In this document: piece after piece, positions 1 to 5,959 of the stretch
Numbering within the stretch: the first letter of the stretch is position 1
Layout of the letters: every line of letters begins with the position of its first letter
Origin: Beijerinckiaceae bacterium
GTDB lineage: Bacteria > Pseudomonadota > Alphaproteobacteria > Rhizobiales > Beijerinckiaceae
DNA: 5,959 nucleotides
Assembly (NCBI GenBank): GCA_027346205.1
Contig: DAIESR010000347.1
Location: 1 to 5,959 of the forward strand
Direction of reading: 5' to 3'
The notes under the pieces: generated by a model
What the model was told of the DNA's origin: nothing
Database searches by the model: none
What the model saw: only the letters and a program-made list of their open reading frames with translations
Position numbers and translations under genes: made by a program

Positions 1-1205
1 TCGCATCCGGCCCCCGCGAGGTCATCATTCATGAAGCCGCGCGACAGGCCGGCGGCCGCTGCCGCTCCTATTTCGACAGCACGCTCGGCATGGTCATCGA
101 CAATGGCAATCATCTGCTCTTGTCCGGCAATCATGCGGCGCGGGCGTTTTTACGCGAGGTGGGGACCGAGGCGCGGCTCGTCGGGCCGAACCGTGCCGAA
201 TTCGCCTTCGTCGATCTCGACACCGACGCGCGCTGGCACCTGCGGCCGAATGACGAGCCGATACCCTGGTGGATCTTCATGCCGCACCGGCGTGTTCCGC
301 AGACGCATATTGGCGAATATCTGCAGCCCCTCGCTTTGCTTTCTGCCCGCAAGGGCACGCGCATCGACGCCGCCATGGCTTGCAGTGGACCGCTTTACGA
401 GCGGCTTTGGCGACCGTTTTTCCTGGCCGCGCTCAATACCGAACCCGAGGAGTCCGAGGCGAGCCTCGCCACGGCCATCCTGCGCGAGACCTTGATGAAG
501 GGCGGCCGCGCCTGCCGCCCTCTCATTGCCGCATCGGGACTTTCCAACGCTTTCATCGAGCCGGCTTTGCAGCGGCTCGCGGCACAGACTGTCGAGATAC
601 GTTTCCCGCACCGGCTGAATGCCATCGGCTTTTCTGCCGGACACGTCACGGAACTCGATTTCGGCAATGACAGGATCGCGGTCGATCCCGAAGACCGGAT
701 CGTCCTTGCTGTCCCGGCGCCGGTCGCCGCCACGCTGGTGCCCGGCCTTTCGACGCCGCAATCGTTTCGGGCGATCGTCAATGCGCATTTCAAGATCGCA
801 CCGCCGGCCGGTCTGCCGCCGATCACCGGGGTGATCAATGGTTTGGTCGAATGGCTGTTTGCCTTCCCCGACCGGCTGTCGGTCACGATCAGCGGCGCAG
901 ATCGGCTGATCGATGTCCCCCGTGAAGAGCTGGCCGAAACAATTTGGCATGATGTTGCACGTGTGACACAGATTGTAGAACCTTTGCCTGCATGGCAAAT
1001 CATCAAGGAAAAGCGGGCGACTTTCGCAGCGACGCCGGAGGAAGAAACCCGTCGGCCGCAAGCGCGAACCGCATTTGCCAATTTGGTCCTCGCAGGAGAC
1101 TGGACGGCTACCGGATTGCCTGCGACGATTGAAGGAGCTGTGCGTTCGGGCTTTCGGGCGGCGGCGGAAATTCTGCGGCCGGCGGAGGACTCCAGCCGGC
1201 AGTAG
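1..1205 (+). CDS. hpnE: Hydroxysqualene dehydroxylase HpnE (squalene-associated FAD-dependent desaturase), 5'-partial
   Basis: HpnE reduces hydroxysqualene to squalene, the last of the three HpnC/HpnD/HpnE steps from farnesyl diphosphate (family knowledge). The reading frame is open from base 3 with no stop before TAG at 1203-1205, giving 400 visible codons, and the protein clearly starts upstream. An ATG-led start at base 90 would cut into a conserved block and is wrong. Visible residues 11-20 (EAARQAGGRC) followed by IDNGNH at 32-37 are the FAD-contacting segment that follows the N-terminal GxGxxG strand in the flavin amine oxidase/phytoene desaturase superfamily; the GxGxxG itself lies outside the window. 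The C-terminal motif GDWTATGLPATIEGAVRSG begins at residue 365 and is the second FAD-binding signature. From family length, roughly 20-30 residues are missing. It is the first visible gene of a probable hpnE-shc-hpnG operon, ending 41 bp before shc. Phytoene desaturase is the superfamily alternative, but the shc neighbour and motif wording favour HpnE. Confidence 0.93.
   Translation, partial: ASGPREVIIHEAARQAGGRCRSYFDSTLGMVIDNGNHLLLSGNHAARAFLREVGTEARLVGPNRAEFAFVDLDTDARWHLRPNDEPIPWWIFMPHRRVPQTHIGEYLQPLALLSARKGTRIDAAMACSGPLYERLWRPFFLAALNTEPEESEASLATAILRETLMKGGRACRPLIAASGLSNAFIEPALQRLAAQTVEIRFPHRLNAIGFSAGHVTELDFGNDRIAVDPEDRIVLAVPAPVAATLVPGLSTPQSFRAIVNAHFKIAPPAGLPPITGVINGLVEWLFAFPDRLSVTISGADRLIDVPREELAETIWHDVARVTQIVEPLPAWQIIKEKRATFAATPEEETRRPQARTAFANLVLAGDWTATGLPATIEGAVRSGFRAAAEILRPAEDSSRQ
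1178..1200 (+). other. GC-rich hairpin at the 3' end of hpnE
   Basis: Self-complementary arms GCCGGC at 1178-1183 and 1195-1200 enclose a further inner pairing (GGA at 1184-1186 with TCC at 1191-1193) around a GGAC loop, with one bulged A at 1194. The structure ends two bases before the hpnE stop codon and lies 46 bases before the shc start. No T-run follows, so it is not a classical terminator. It could affect mRNA processing or the hpnE/shc expression ratio, but it is also coding sequence in a GC-rich genome and may be fortuitous. Confidence 0.35.
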
Positions 1206-1226
1206 CCGTGGGCGCAAAGCGTCGAT

Positions 1227-1233
1227 GGGGGAG
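1227..1233 (+). promoter_or_regulatory. Probable ribosome binding site of shc
   Basis: GGGGGAG lies 13 bases before the ATG at 1247. The spacing is longer than usual; a weaker AGG at 1236-1238, 8 bases before the ATG, could serve instead. No in-frame start closer to this purine tract fits the protein, so the ATG at 1247 remains the best start. Short arms GTCGA (1221-1225) and TCGAC (1240-1244) flank the tract and could form a weak 5-bp stem around it. Confidence 0.5.
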
Positions 1234-1246
1234 ATAGGCTCGACTG

Positions 1247-3241
1247 ATGAACTCGCTCGCACCTTCTGTAGCCTCGCCGGAAAAGGCGCAAGGACCAGCT
1301 CCCGACGAGGTGGAGCGGGCCATTGCCGTCGCGACGCGAACCCTGCTCGAGGGGCAAAAGCCGGACGGGCATTTCGTCTTCGAACTCGAGGCCGATGTCT
1401 CCATCCCGGCGGAATATATTCTCTACCGTCACTCTCTCGGCGAGCTGCCGGACCCCGAGATCGAGGCGAAGATCGCGCGCTATCTGCGGCGGCAGCAGTC
1501 GGACGTGCATGACGGCTGGCCACTGCTATACAGCGATGCTTTCAATATAAGCTCGAGCGTCAAGGCCTATTTCGCCCTGAAGGCGGCCGGCGATCCCGTC
1601 GATGCGCCACACATGCAACGCGCGCGGGCCGCGATTCTCGCCCATGGCGGCGCGGCGCAGACGAATGTCTTCACCCGTGCGTTGCTTGCCACTTATGGCG
1701 TCGTCCCGTGGCGCGCCGTGCCGGTGATGCCGATCGAGATCATGCATCTGCCGGAGTGGTTTCCCTTTCACCTGTCGAAAGTTTCCTATTGGGCCCGCAC
1801 GGTTCTCGTGCCGCTCATGGTGGTGATGGCGCTACGAGGCAGAGCTCAAAATCCGCGCGGCGTGACCCTCGACGAGCTTTTCACCGTCCCACCCGAAAAG
1901 GTTCGGCATTGGCCGGGGGCGCCGCATAAGTCCTTCCCGTGGAGCCAGATTTTCGCCGGGATCGACAGCCTGCTGCGGGTTGCCGAGCCTTATTTTCCAA
2001 AGCGCTTCCGTAAGAGCGCATTTGAGAAGGCTGCCGCCTTCGTGACGGAGCGGCTGAACGGCGAGGATGGACTCGGCGCGATCTTTCCCGCCATGATGAA
2101 TTCCGTACTGATGTATGGCCTGCTCGGCTATCCGGCGGATCATCCGAATGTCGTCACCGCGCGCCGAGCGGTCGAGAAACTCCTCGTCATCAAGGATGAT
2201 GAGGCCTATTGCCAGCCCTGTGTCTCGCCGGTCTGGGACACGGCCCTGATGGCGCATGCGCTGATGGAGGCGGGCGGCAGCGAGGTCGAAGCGCCGATCG
2301 CCAGGGCCCTGGCCTGGCTGAAGCCGCTCCAGGTTCTCGATGTCGTCGGCGACTGGGCCGTGAAGCGCCCCTCCGCCCCTCCGGGCGGCTGGGCCTTTCA
2401 ATATGCCAACCCCCATTATCCCGACCTCGACGACACGGCTGTCGTCGTGCTCGCGATGGACCGCGCTGGCAAGAGCCTCCCCTCCATTACGCCTAAGGAA
2501 TATGCAGCCTCCATCCACAGAGCGCGCCAATGGATCGAGGGGGTGCAGAGCAGCAATGGCGGCTTCGGCGCCTTCGACGCCGACAATAACCACGTCTATT
2601 TGAACTATATTCCCTTTGCCGATCACGGCGCTCTGCTCGATCCCCCGACGGCGGATGTCACGGCGCGCTGCATTTCCATGCTTGCGCAGCTCGGCGAGAC
2701 AGCGCAAACGAGCGAGCATCTCGCCCGCGCGGTGGATTACTTGCTTGCGGAGCAAGAAAAAGACGGCAGCTGGTACGGGCGCTGGGGTATCAATTACATT
2801 TACGGTACATGGTCCGTGCTGAGCGCGCTCAATGCGGCCGGACTAAATCATAATAGCGAGGCGATCCAGCGCGCGGTCGCCTGGTTGAAAACCATCCAAA
2901 ACGACGATGGCGGCTGGGGTGAAGGCGGAGATAGCTATGCGCTCGATTGCGCAGGCTATGAAAAAGCGCCGAGCACATCCTCGCAGACGGCATGGGCGTT
3001 GCTGGGTCTCATGGCCGCTGGTGAGGTCGCCGACCCCGCCATCGAGAGGGGCATGAGATATCTGCTGGATTCCCAGGGGGGTAATGGGACTTGGCACGAA
3101 GAAGATTATACCGGAACCGGGTTCCCGCGGGTTTTCTACCTGCGCTATCACGGCTATTCGAAATTCTTCCCGCTGTGGGCGATAGCGCGTTTCAGGAACC
3201 TGATGCGTGCCAATCAACGGCTCGTCCGCGTCGGCATCTGA
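1247..3241 (+). CDS. shc: Squalene-hopene cyclase (Shc/HpnF)
   Basis: Membrane-associated (monotopic) class II triterpene cyclase that converts squalene to hopene and hopanol, the committed ring-forming step of hopanoid synthesis. The 664-residue product matches the usual family length of about 620-680. The catalytic DXDD motif is D393-L394-D395-D396, with D395 the expected proton donor; upstream, the SPVWDTAL block is also typical. QW-type repeats are visible at Q434-G441, Q503-W509, Q551-W557 and Q610-W616, with a degenerate N-terminal one at Q37-F43. The C-terminus carries the conserved GTGFPRVFYLRYHGYSKFFP segment. The ATG is preceded by a purine-rich tract and leaves a short variable N-terminus of about 20 residues. 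It sits 41 bp after hpnE and 14 bp before the proposed hpnG start, so the three genes are probably co-transcribed. No catalytic motif appears damaged. The alternative, oxidosqualene cyclase, is unlikely because of the bacterial hopanoid context and the DXDD rather than DCTAE-type motif. Confidence 0.98.
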   Translation: MNSLAPSVASPEKAQGPAPDEVERAIAVATRTLLEGQKPDGHFVFELEADVSIPAEYILYRHSLGELPDPEIEAKIARYLRRQQSDVHDGWPLLYSDAFNISSSVKAYFALKAAGDPVDAPHMQRARAAILAHGGAAQTNVFTRALLATYGVVPWRAVPVMPIEIMHLPEWFPFHLSKVSYWARTVLVPLMVVMALRGRAQNPRGVTLDELFTVPPEKVRHWPGAPHKSFPWSQIFAGIDSLLRVAEPYFPKRFRKSAFEKAAAFVTERLNGEDGLGAIFPAMMNSVLMYGLLGYPADHPNVVTARRAVEKLLVIKDDEAYCQPCVSPVWDTALMAHALMEAGGSEVEAPIARALAWLKPLQVLDVVGDWAVKRPSAPPGGWAFQYANPHYPDLDDTAVVVLAMDRAGKSLPSITPKEYAASIHRARQWIEGVQSSNGGFGAFDADNNHVYLNYIPFADHGALLDPPTADVTARCISMLAQLGETAQTSEHLARAVDYLLAEQEKDGSWYGRWGINYIYGTWSVLSALNAAGLNHNSEAIQRAVAWLKTIQNDDGGWGEGGDSYALDCAGYEKAPSTSSQTAWALLGLMAAGEVADPAIERGMRYLLDSQGGNGTWHEEDYTGTGFPRVFYLRYHGYSKFFPLWAIARFRNLMRANQRLVRVGI

Positions 3242-3272
3242 AGGCCGGCACGATATTGGCCGTGACCGGCCT
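3242..3272 (+). promoter_or_regulatory. Stem enclosing the proposed hpnG start codon
   Basis: AGGCCGG at 3242-3248 is perfectly complementary to CCGGCCT at 3266-3272, a 7-bp GC-rich stem with a 17-base loop. The loop contains the proposed TTG start (3256-3258), and the 5' arm overlaps the only Shine-Dalgarno-like bases (AAGG, 3241-3244). If it forms, it would limit independent initiation of hpnG and make it depend on ribosomes finishing shc at 3241. This is inference; a stem this size can arise by chance in GC-rich DNA. Confidence 0.35.
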
Positions 3273-3972
3273 CGTCGCCGAAGCGCGCGTCGCGGCCGGG
3301 CCGCATGTCGCCGTTATTTCCAGCGGCGGCGATCGGTCGCGGCTCCAAGCCAAGCTCGACGAGGCGATGCGCTCGGACGTATCAGCGATCGTCAGCTTCG
3401 GCATCGCCGGCGGCTTGGCCCCCGGATTGACCGCCGGCACGCCGCTGGTGGCCCGCGCCGTGGTCGACGAGGACGGGCAATATTTCGAAAGCGACCATTT
3501 TTGGGCACAGAGCCTCGCCAAAGCGCTCGGCGGCGCTCCGATCGTCGACATAGCGGGCGTCGACGTGGCGGTGGCTGATCCGGCGCAAAAGCGCGATTTG
3601 CATTTGGCGACGGGCGCCGTCGCGGTCGATATGGAATCGCATGTCGCGGCGCGCTTTGCCGCTGCCCATAATTTGCCCTTCGCTGCCTTTCGCGTGGTCG
3701 CCGATCCGGCCGAACGCCAGCTGCCGCATGCGGCACTCGTCGGTCTTCGGGATGACGGCAGTCTCGCAATCGGCGCTGTGATGATGTCTCTGCTGCGGGA
3801 GCCCCGGCAGGTGCCCCATCTCATCCGGACGGCCCTCGATACGAGGGCCGCATTCGCATCGCTATTCCGCGGCCGAAAGATGATTGCTAGCGGGTTCGGA
3901 TTTGGTGATTTCCGAGAGCCTGTGCTCGATGTTCCGTGTGAAGACGTACTCGGCAGCTCTTTGCCGGTCTAA
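3256..3972 (+). CDS. hpnG: Adenosylhopane nucleosidase/phosphorylase HpnG
   Basis: HpnG removes adenine from adenosylhopane, giving ribosylhopane or its phosphorylated form; hpnG mutants of other bacteria accumulate adenosylhopane (family knowledge). The protein belongs to the purine nucleoside phosphorylase/MTA-SAH nucleosidase superfamily. With the start used here (238 residues), the GIAGGL glycine-rich loop is at 49-54, the ribose-contacting DMES at 125-128, and RVVADPA at 146-152, where D150 aligns with the catalytic aspartate of MTA/SAH nucleosidases. No ATG is available in frame near the conserved N-terminus (AVTGLVAEARVAAG). TTG at 3256 is preferred because AAGG lies 11 bases upstream and it leaves a 14-bp gap after shc. 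GTG at 3262 and GTG at 3175 (67-bp overlap with shc) are alternatives, so the start is uncertain. The last 36 codons overlap the 3' end of hpnH on the other strand. The residues after about GRKMIA may be a lineage-specific tail. Confidence 0.88.
   Translation: MAVTGLVAEARVAAGPHVAVISSGGDRSRLQAKLDEAMRSDVSAIVSFGIAGGLAPGLTAGTPLVARAVVDEDGQYFESDHFWAQSLAKALGGAPIVDIAGVDVAVADPAQKRDLHLATGAVAVDMESHVAARFAAAHNLPFAAFRVVADPAERQLPHAALVGLRDDGSLAIGAVMMSLLREPRQVPHLIRTALDTRAAFASLFRGRKMIASGFGFGDFREPVLDVPCEDVLGSSLPV
3830..3850 (-). terminator. Candidate hairpin terminator of hpnH, inside hpnG
   Basis: CGGCCCTCG at 3830-3838 and CGAGGGCCG at 3842-3850 form a perfect 9-bp inverted repeat with a 3-base ATA loop. Read on the - strand, it begins 11 bases after the hpnH stop codon (3862-3864), where a transcription terminator would be expected. 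There is no T-run after it on either strand, so a classical intrinsic terminator is not shown. On the + strand it is hpnG coding sequence (residues from about 192). Function is inferred from position only. Confidence 0.4.
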
Positions 3973-5010
3973 CGGAATATCCGGGGACATAGGGCCTTCA
4001 GTCGCAATGCCGCGCAAGCTGACGGCGAGCGCCTGCAATGGGCGCGCAAAGGCCTCTTGCACGGCCGTCGCCTCGAAGCCGCAATGGACCATGCAGTCGG
4101 CGCATTTTTCATATTTGCCGACGCCATAGGATTCCCAATCCGTCGCTTCCATCAATTCCTTGAAACTCTTGGCATAACCCTCGCCCAAGAGATAGCAGGG
4201 ACGCTGCCAGCCGAAGACCGTGCGCGTCGGGTTGCCCCAGGGCGTGCATTCATAGCTGCGGTTGCCGGCGAGAAAATCGAGAAACAGCTTCGACTGGAAG
4301 AAGGGCCAAGCCTTGGCGTTCCTACCGCGCCGAAAAATATCGCGGAACAATTGCTTGGTCTTGCTGCGATTGAGGAAATGCTGCTGGTCCGGCGCCCGCT
4401 CATAGGCATAGCCTGGCGAAACCGTGATCCCTTCGATGCCGAGCTTGGTCACCTCGTCGAAAAAGCCGGCGACACGGTCGGGGATCGAATCATTGAACAA
4501 AGTACAATTAACCGTGACCCGATAGCCCTGCGCCTTGGCGAGCTTCAAAGCTGCGACAGCGCGCTCATAGACGCCCGGCTGGCAGACGGAACGGTCATGC
4601 ATTTCCGCATCACCGTCGAGATGAATCGACCAGTTGAGATAACGGCTCGGCGTGAACCGGTGCAGATTTTTCTCGAGCAGCAGCGCATTGGTGCAGACGG
4701 TGACGAATTTGCCGCGCGCGACAGCGCCCGCGACGATCTCAGGCAATTCCCTATGCAGCAAGGGTTCACCGCCAGCGATCACCACGACCGGCGCATCGCA
4801 TTCCTCGATCGACTTCAGACACTCGTCGAGCGGGAGGCGAAGGTTCAGGATTTCGTCTGGATAGTCGATCTTGCCGCAACCGGCACAGGCGAGGTTGCAA
4901 CGATAGAGCGGTTCGAGCATCAGCACGAGGGGGAAGCGTTGGCGCCCTGTCAGCTTTTGCTTCAGCACATAGGCGCCAATCTGCGCCATTTGCAGAAAGG
5001 GGATCCCCAT
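3862..5010 (-). CDS. hpnH: Adenosylhopane synthase HpnH (radical SAM)
   Basis: HpnH couples the 5'-deoxyadenosyl radical from S-adenosylmethionine to hopene (diploptene), forming adenosylhopane, the first step of the C35 side chain (family knowledge). The 382-residue product is normal length. The radical SAM cluster motif CX3CX2C is C38-C42-C45 (CNLACAGC), and GGEP at 80-83 is the SAM amino-group contact. The C-terminal domain (DUF3463 type) contains CTPWGNPTRTVFGWQRPC (residues 255-272) and a CX2CX3C cluster at C303, C306 and C310. The ATG at 5010 is supported by a strong ribosome binding site (TCAAAGGAG) 10 bases upstream and by the typical MGIPFLQMAQIGAYV N-terminus. It follows ispH by 77 bp on the same strand and is probably co-transcribed with it. 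It is convergent with hpnG, with a 111-bp overlap of the 3' ends. Its last 15 or so residues (KSEPASNHLSAAE region) look like a variable tail. Confidence 0.97.
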   Translation of the reverse strand: MGIPFLQMAQIGAYVLKQKLTGRQRFPLVLMLEPLYRCNLACAGCGKIDYPDEILNLRLPLDECLKSIEECDAPVVVIAGGEPLLHRELPEIVAGAVARGKFVTVCTNALLLEKNLHRFTPSRYLNWSIHLDGDAEMHDRSVCQPGVYERAVAALKLAKAQGYRVTVNCTLFNDSIPDRVAGFFDEVTKLGIEGITVSPGYAYERAPDQQHFLNRSKTKQLFRDIFRRGRNAKAWPFFQSKLFLDFLAGNRSYECTPWGNPTRTVFGWQRPCYLLGEGYAKSFKELMEATDWESYGVGKYEKCADCMVHCGFEATAVQEAFARPLQALAVSLRGIATEGPMSPDIPLDRQRAAEYVFTRNIEHRLSEITKSEPASNHLSAAE

Positions 5011-5020
5011 CTGATAGCTA

Positions 5021-5029
5021 CTCCTTTGA
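5021..5029 (-). promoter_or_regulatory. Strong ribosome binding site of hpnH
   Basis: On the - strand the bases read TCAAAGGAG, close to the perfect anti-Shine-Dalgarno complement, ending 10 bases before the ATG at 5010-5008. It fixes the hpnH start and contrasts with the weak signals in front of shc and hpnG. Confidence 0.85.
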
Positions 5030-5050
5030 ATTCATTCTCATCCGTAGGCG

Positions 5051-5071
5051 GCCGGCTGGCCTCGGGCCGGC
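5051..5071 (-). other. GC-rich hairpin in the ispH-hpnH gap
   Basis: The 77-bp gap between ispH and hpnH contains GCCGGC arms at 5051-5056 and 5066-5071 separated by 9 bases. An alternative inner pairing of GGCC (5058-5061 with 5065-5068) is also possible. No T-run follows on the - strand, and I see no convincing -35/-10 pair in the gap, so hpnH is probably transcribed from the ispH side. The hairpin could mark an mRNA processing or attenuation point. It resembles the one at 1178-1200. Confidence 0.35.
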
Positions 5072-5087
5072 AGTTCCGGCAAAAGGG

Positions 5088-5959
5088 TCATGCATCTAGA
5101 AGTTCGGGTGGCAGGCGGAATTCGACATCCTCTTCAACACCGGGCAACAATATAAGTTCGACAGGGCCGAGACTGCGCAGCACCTCGATCACCTCATGGA
5201 CGAGCACCTCAGGCGCGGAGGCACCCGCCGTCAAACCGATCGTCTCGACACCGCGTATCAACTCAAGATCCAGATCGCTCTTGTCGGCGATGAGAAAGCT
5301 CGGCACTGAAGCCTCGGCGCCGATTTCACGCAGCCGATTCGAATTGGAGCTGTTCTTCGCGCCGACAACCAGAATGACATCGACGAGCTGGCTCAGCTCG
5401 CGCACGGCACTCTGCCGATTTTGTGTCGCGTAGCAAATATCCTTGGTGTCCGGTCCGATGATATCGGCGAATCGTCGCTCCAGGGCAGCGATCACCGATT
5501 TCGTATCGTCGACGCTGAGCGTCGTCTGCGTAACATAGGCCAGCGGTGTGTCGGCGGCGAGTGCGAGCCTGTCGACATCCTCTTCACATTGGACCAAATA
5601 AACGGGACCGGCGATGCGTCCCATCGTGCCTTCGACCTCCGGATGCCCGGCGTGGCCGATGAGGACGACAGCGCGTCCTTGCTCGACATAGCGTTCACCC
5701 TGGCCATGAACCTTAGCAACAAGCGGACATGTCGCGTCGATCACCGGCAGACCGAGAGCCGCGGCCTCTTCCTCGACGGCGCGAGCAACGCCATGCGCGC
5801 TGAAGATCGTATGGGCGCCGCACGGCACCTCGGACAGACTTTCGACGAAATGCGCACCTTTTGCCTTGAGACTTTCGACGACATAGCCGTTATGAACGAT
5901 CTCATGGCGCACATAGATCGGCGCACCATATTTTTCGAGCGCTCGCTCGACGATCTCGA
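5088..5959 (-). CDS. ispH: 4-hydroxy-3-methylbut-2-enyl diphosphate reductase IspH (LytB), N-terminus outside window
   Basis: IspH is the [4Fe-4S] enzyme of the last MEP (non-mevalonate) step, reducing HMBPP to IPP and DMAPP. The frame is open to the window edge. Numbering from the first full codon, the visible 289 residues begin [20 protein letters not shown], so the GTG at 5912-5910 is an internal valine, not the start. The first cluster cysteine lies outside. The second is in DATCPLV (codon 5729-5727) and the third in [11 protein letters not shown] (codon 5435-5433). Other family motifs are present in order: [16 protein letters not shown] with the proton-relay glutamate, [19 protein letters not shown] and LTAGASAPE. 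The gene ends at TGA 5090-5088. Family length suggests about 20-40 residues are missing. Placed 77 bp before hpnH on the same strand, it supplies isoprenoid units for squalene and all other isoprenoids of the cell, so it is probably essential. Confidence 0.97.
   Translation of the reverse strand, partial: EIVERALEKYGAPIYVRHEIVHNGYVVESLKAKGAHFVESLSEVPCGAHTIFSAHGVARAVEEEAAALGLPVIDATCPLVAKVHGQGERYVEQGRAVVLIGHAGHPEVEGTMGRIAGPVYLVQCEEDVDRLALAADTPLAYVTQTTLSVDDTKSVIAALERRFADIIGPDTKDICYATQNRQSAVRELSQLVDVILVVGAKNSSNSNRLREIGAEASVPSFLIADKSDLDLELIRGVETIGLTAGASAPEVLVHEVIEVLRSLGPVELILLPGVEEDVEFRLPPELLDA

Noticed and set aside
90..1205. Reading hpnE as a complete gene starting at the ATG at base 90
   Set aside because: The conserved FAD-binding segment (EAARQAGGRC) is encoded upstream in the same frame, so this ATG is internal and the gene is cut by the window edge.
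1206..1246. A promoter in the hpnE-shc gap
   Set aside because: The gap is only 41 bp and shows no recognisable -35/-10 pair; an operon arrangement explains it better.
150..1523. Long - strand open frame (457 codons) opposite hpnE and the start of shc
   Set aside because: Arginine- and proline-rich composition typical of a shadow frame. The sense strand carries clear HpnE and Shc motifs.
1832..2755. - strand open frame (307 codons) opposite the middle of shc
   Set aside because: Lies wholly within shc, including the DXDD catalytic region, and has no recognisable domain or independent ribosome site.
3091..3255. hpnG starting at TTG 3091, deep inside shc
   Set aside because: The extra residues do not look like a HpnG N-terminus, and the overlap with shc would be about 150 bp. 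The frame is simply open there.
4057..5433. Long + strand open frame (458 codons) across hpnH, the gap and ispH
   Set aside because: It is antisense to two strongly supported genes and resembles no known family. Long antisense frames are expected from the codon bias of GC-rich genes.

Overview
The window is a hopanoid (bacterial triterpenoid lipid) biosynthesis locus from a GC-rich proteobacterium. Gene content and protein motifs point to an alphaproteobacterium, most likely Hyphomicrobiales (Rhizobiales). A Beijerinckiaceae- or methylotroph-like relative is my guess from protein style, not something the sequence proves. Coding density is very high. I see no tRNA, rRNA, CRISPR array, insertion sequence or phage gene.

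Layout. On the + strand, bases 1-3972 hold three co-directional genes: the 3' part of hpnE (hydroxysqualene to squalene; its first few dozen codons lie outside the window), shc/hpnF (squalene-hopene cyclase) and hpnG (nucleoside phosphorylase/hydrolase-like, acts on adenosylhopane). They are separated by only 41 and 14 bp, so they probably form one operon that continues upstream. On the - strand, bases 3862-5959 hold ispH (4-hydroxy-3-methylbut-2-enyl diphosphate reductase; N-terminus outside the window), followed after 77 bp by hpnH (radical SAM adenosylhopane synthase). The two blocks converge, and hpnG and hpnH overlap tail to tail by 111 bp.

How the genes work together. IspH makes IPP and DMAPP in the last step of the MEP pathway. 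These units are built into farnesyl diphosphate and then, by HpnC/HpnD (not in the window) and HpnE, into squalene. Shc cyclises squalene to hopene/hopanol. HpnH adds a 5'-deoxyadenosyl radical to hopene to give adenosylhopane. HpnG removes adenine to give the ribosylhopane precursor of bacteriohopanetetrol and related extended hopanoids. The window therefore covers precursor supply, ring formation and the first two side-chain steps.

This is a known pathway and I find no evidence of an undescribed system. The points worth a second look are architectural: the convergent hpnG/hpnH overlap, a perfect 9-bp hairpin inside hpnG placed just after the hpnH stop, a probable TTG start of hpnG sitting in the loop of a stem, and two similar GC-rich hairpins just upstream of shc and of hpnH.
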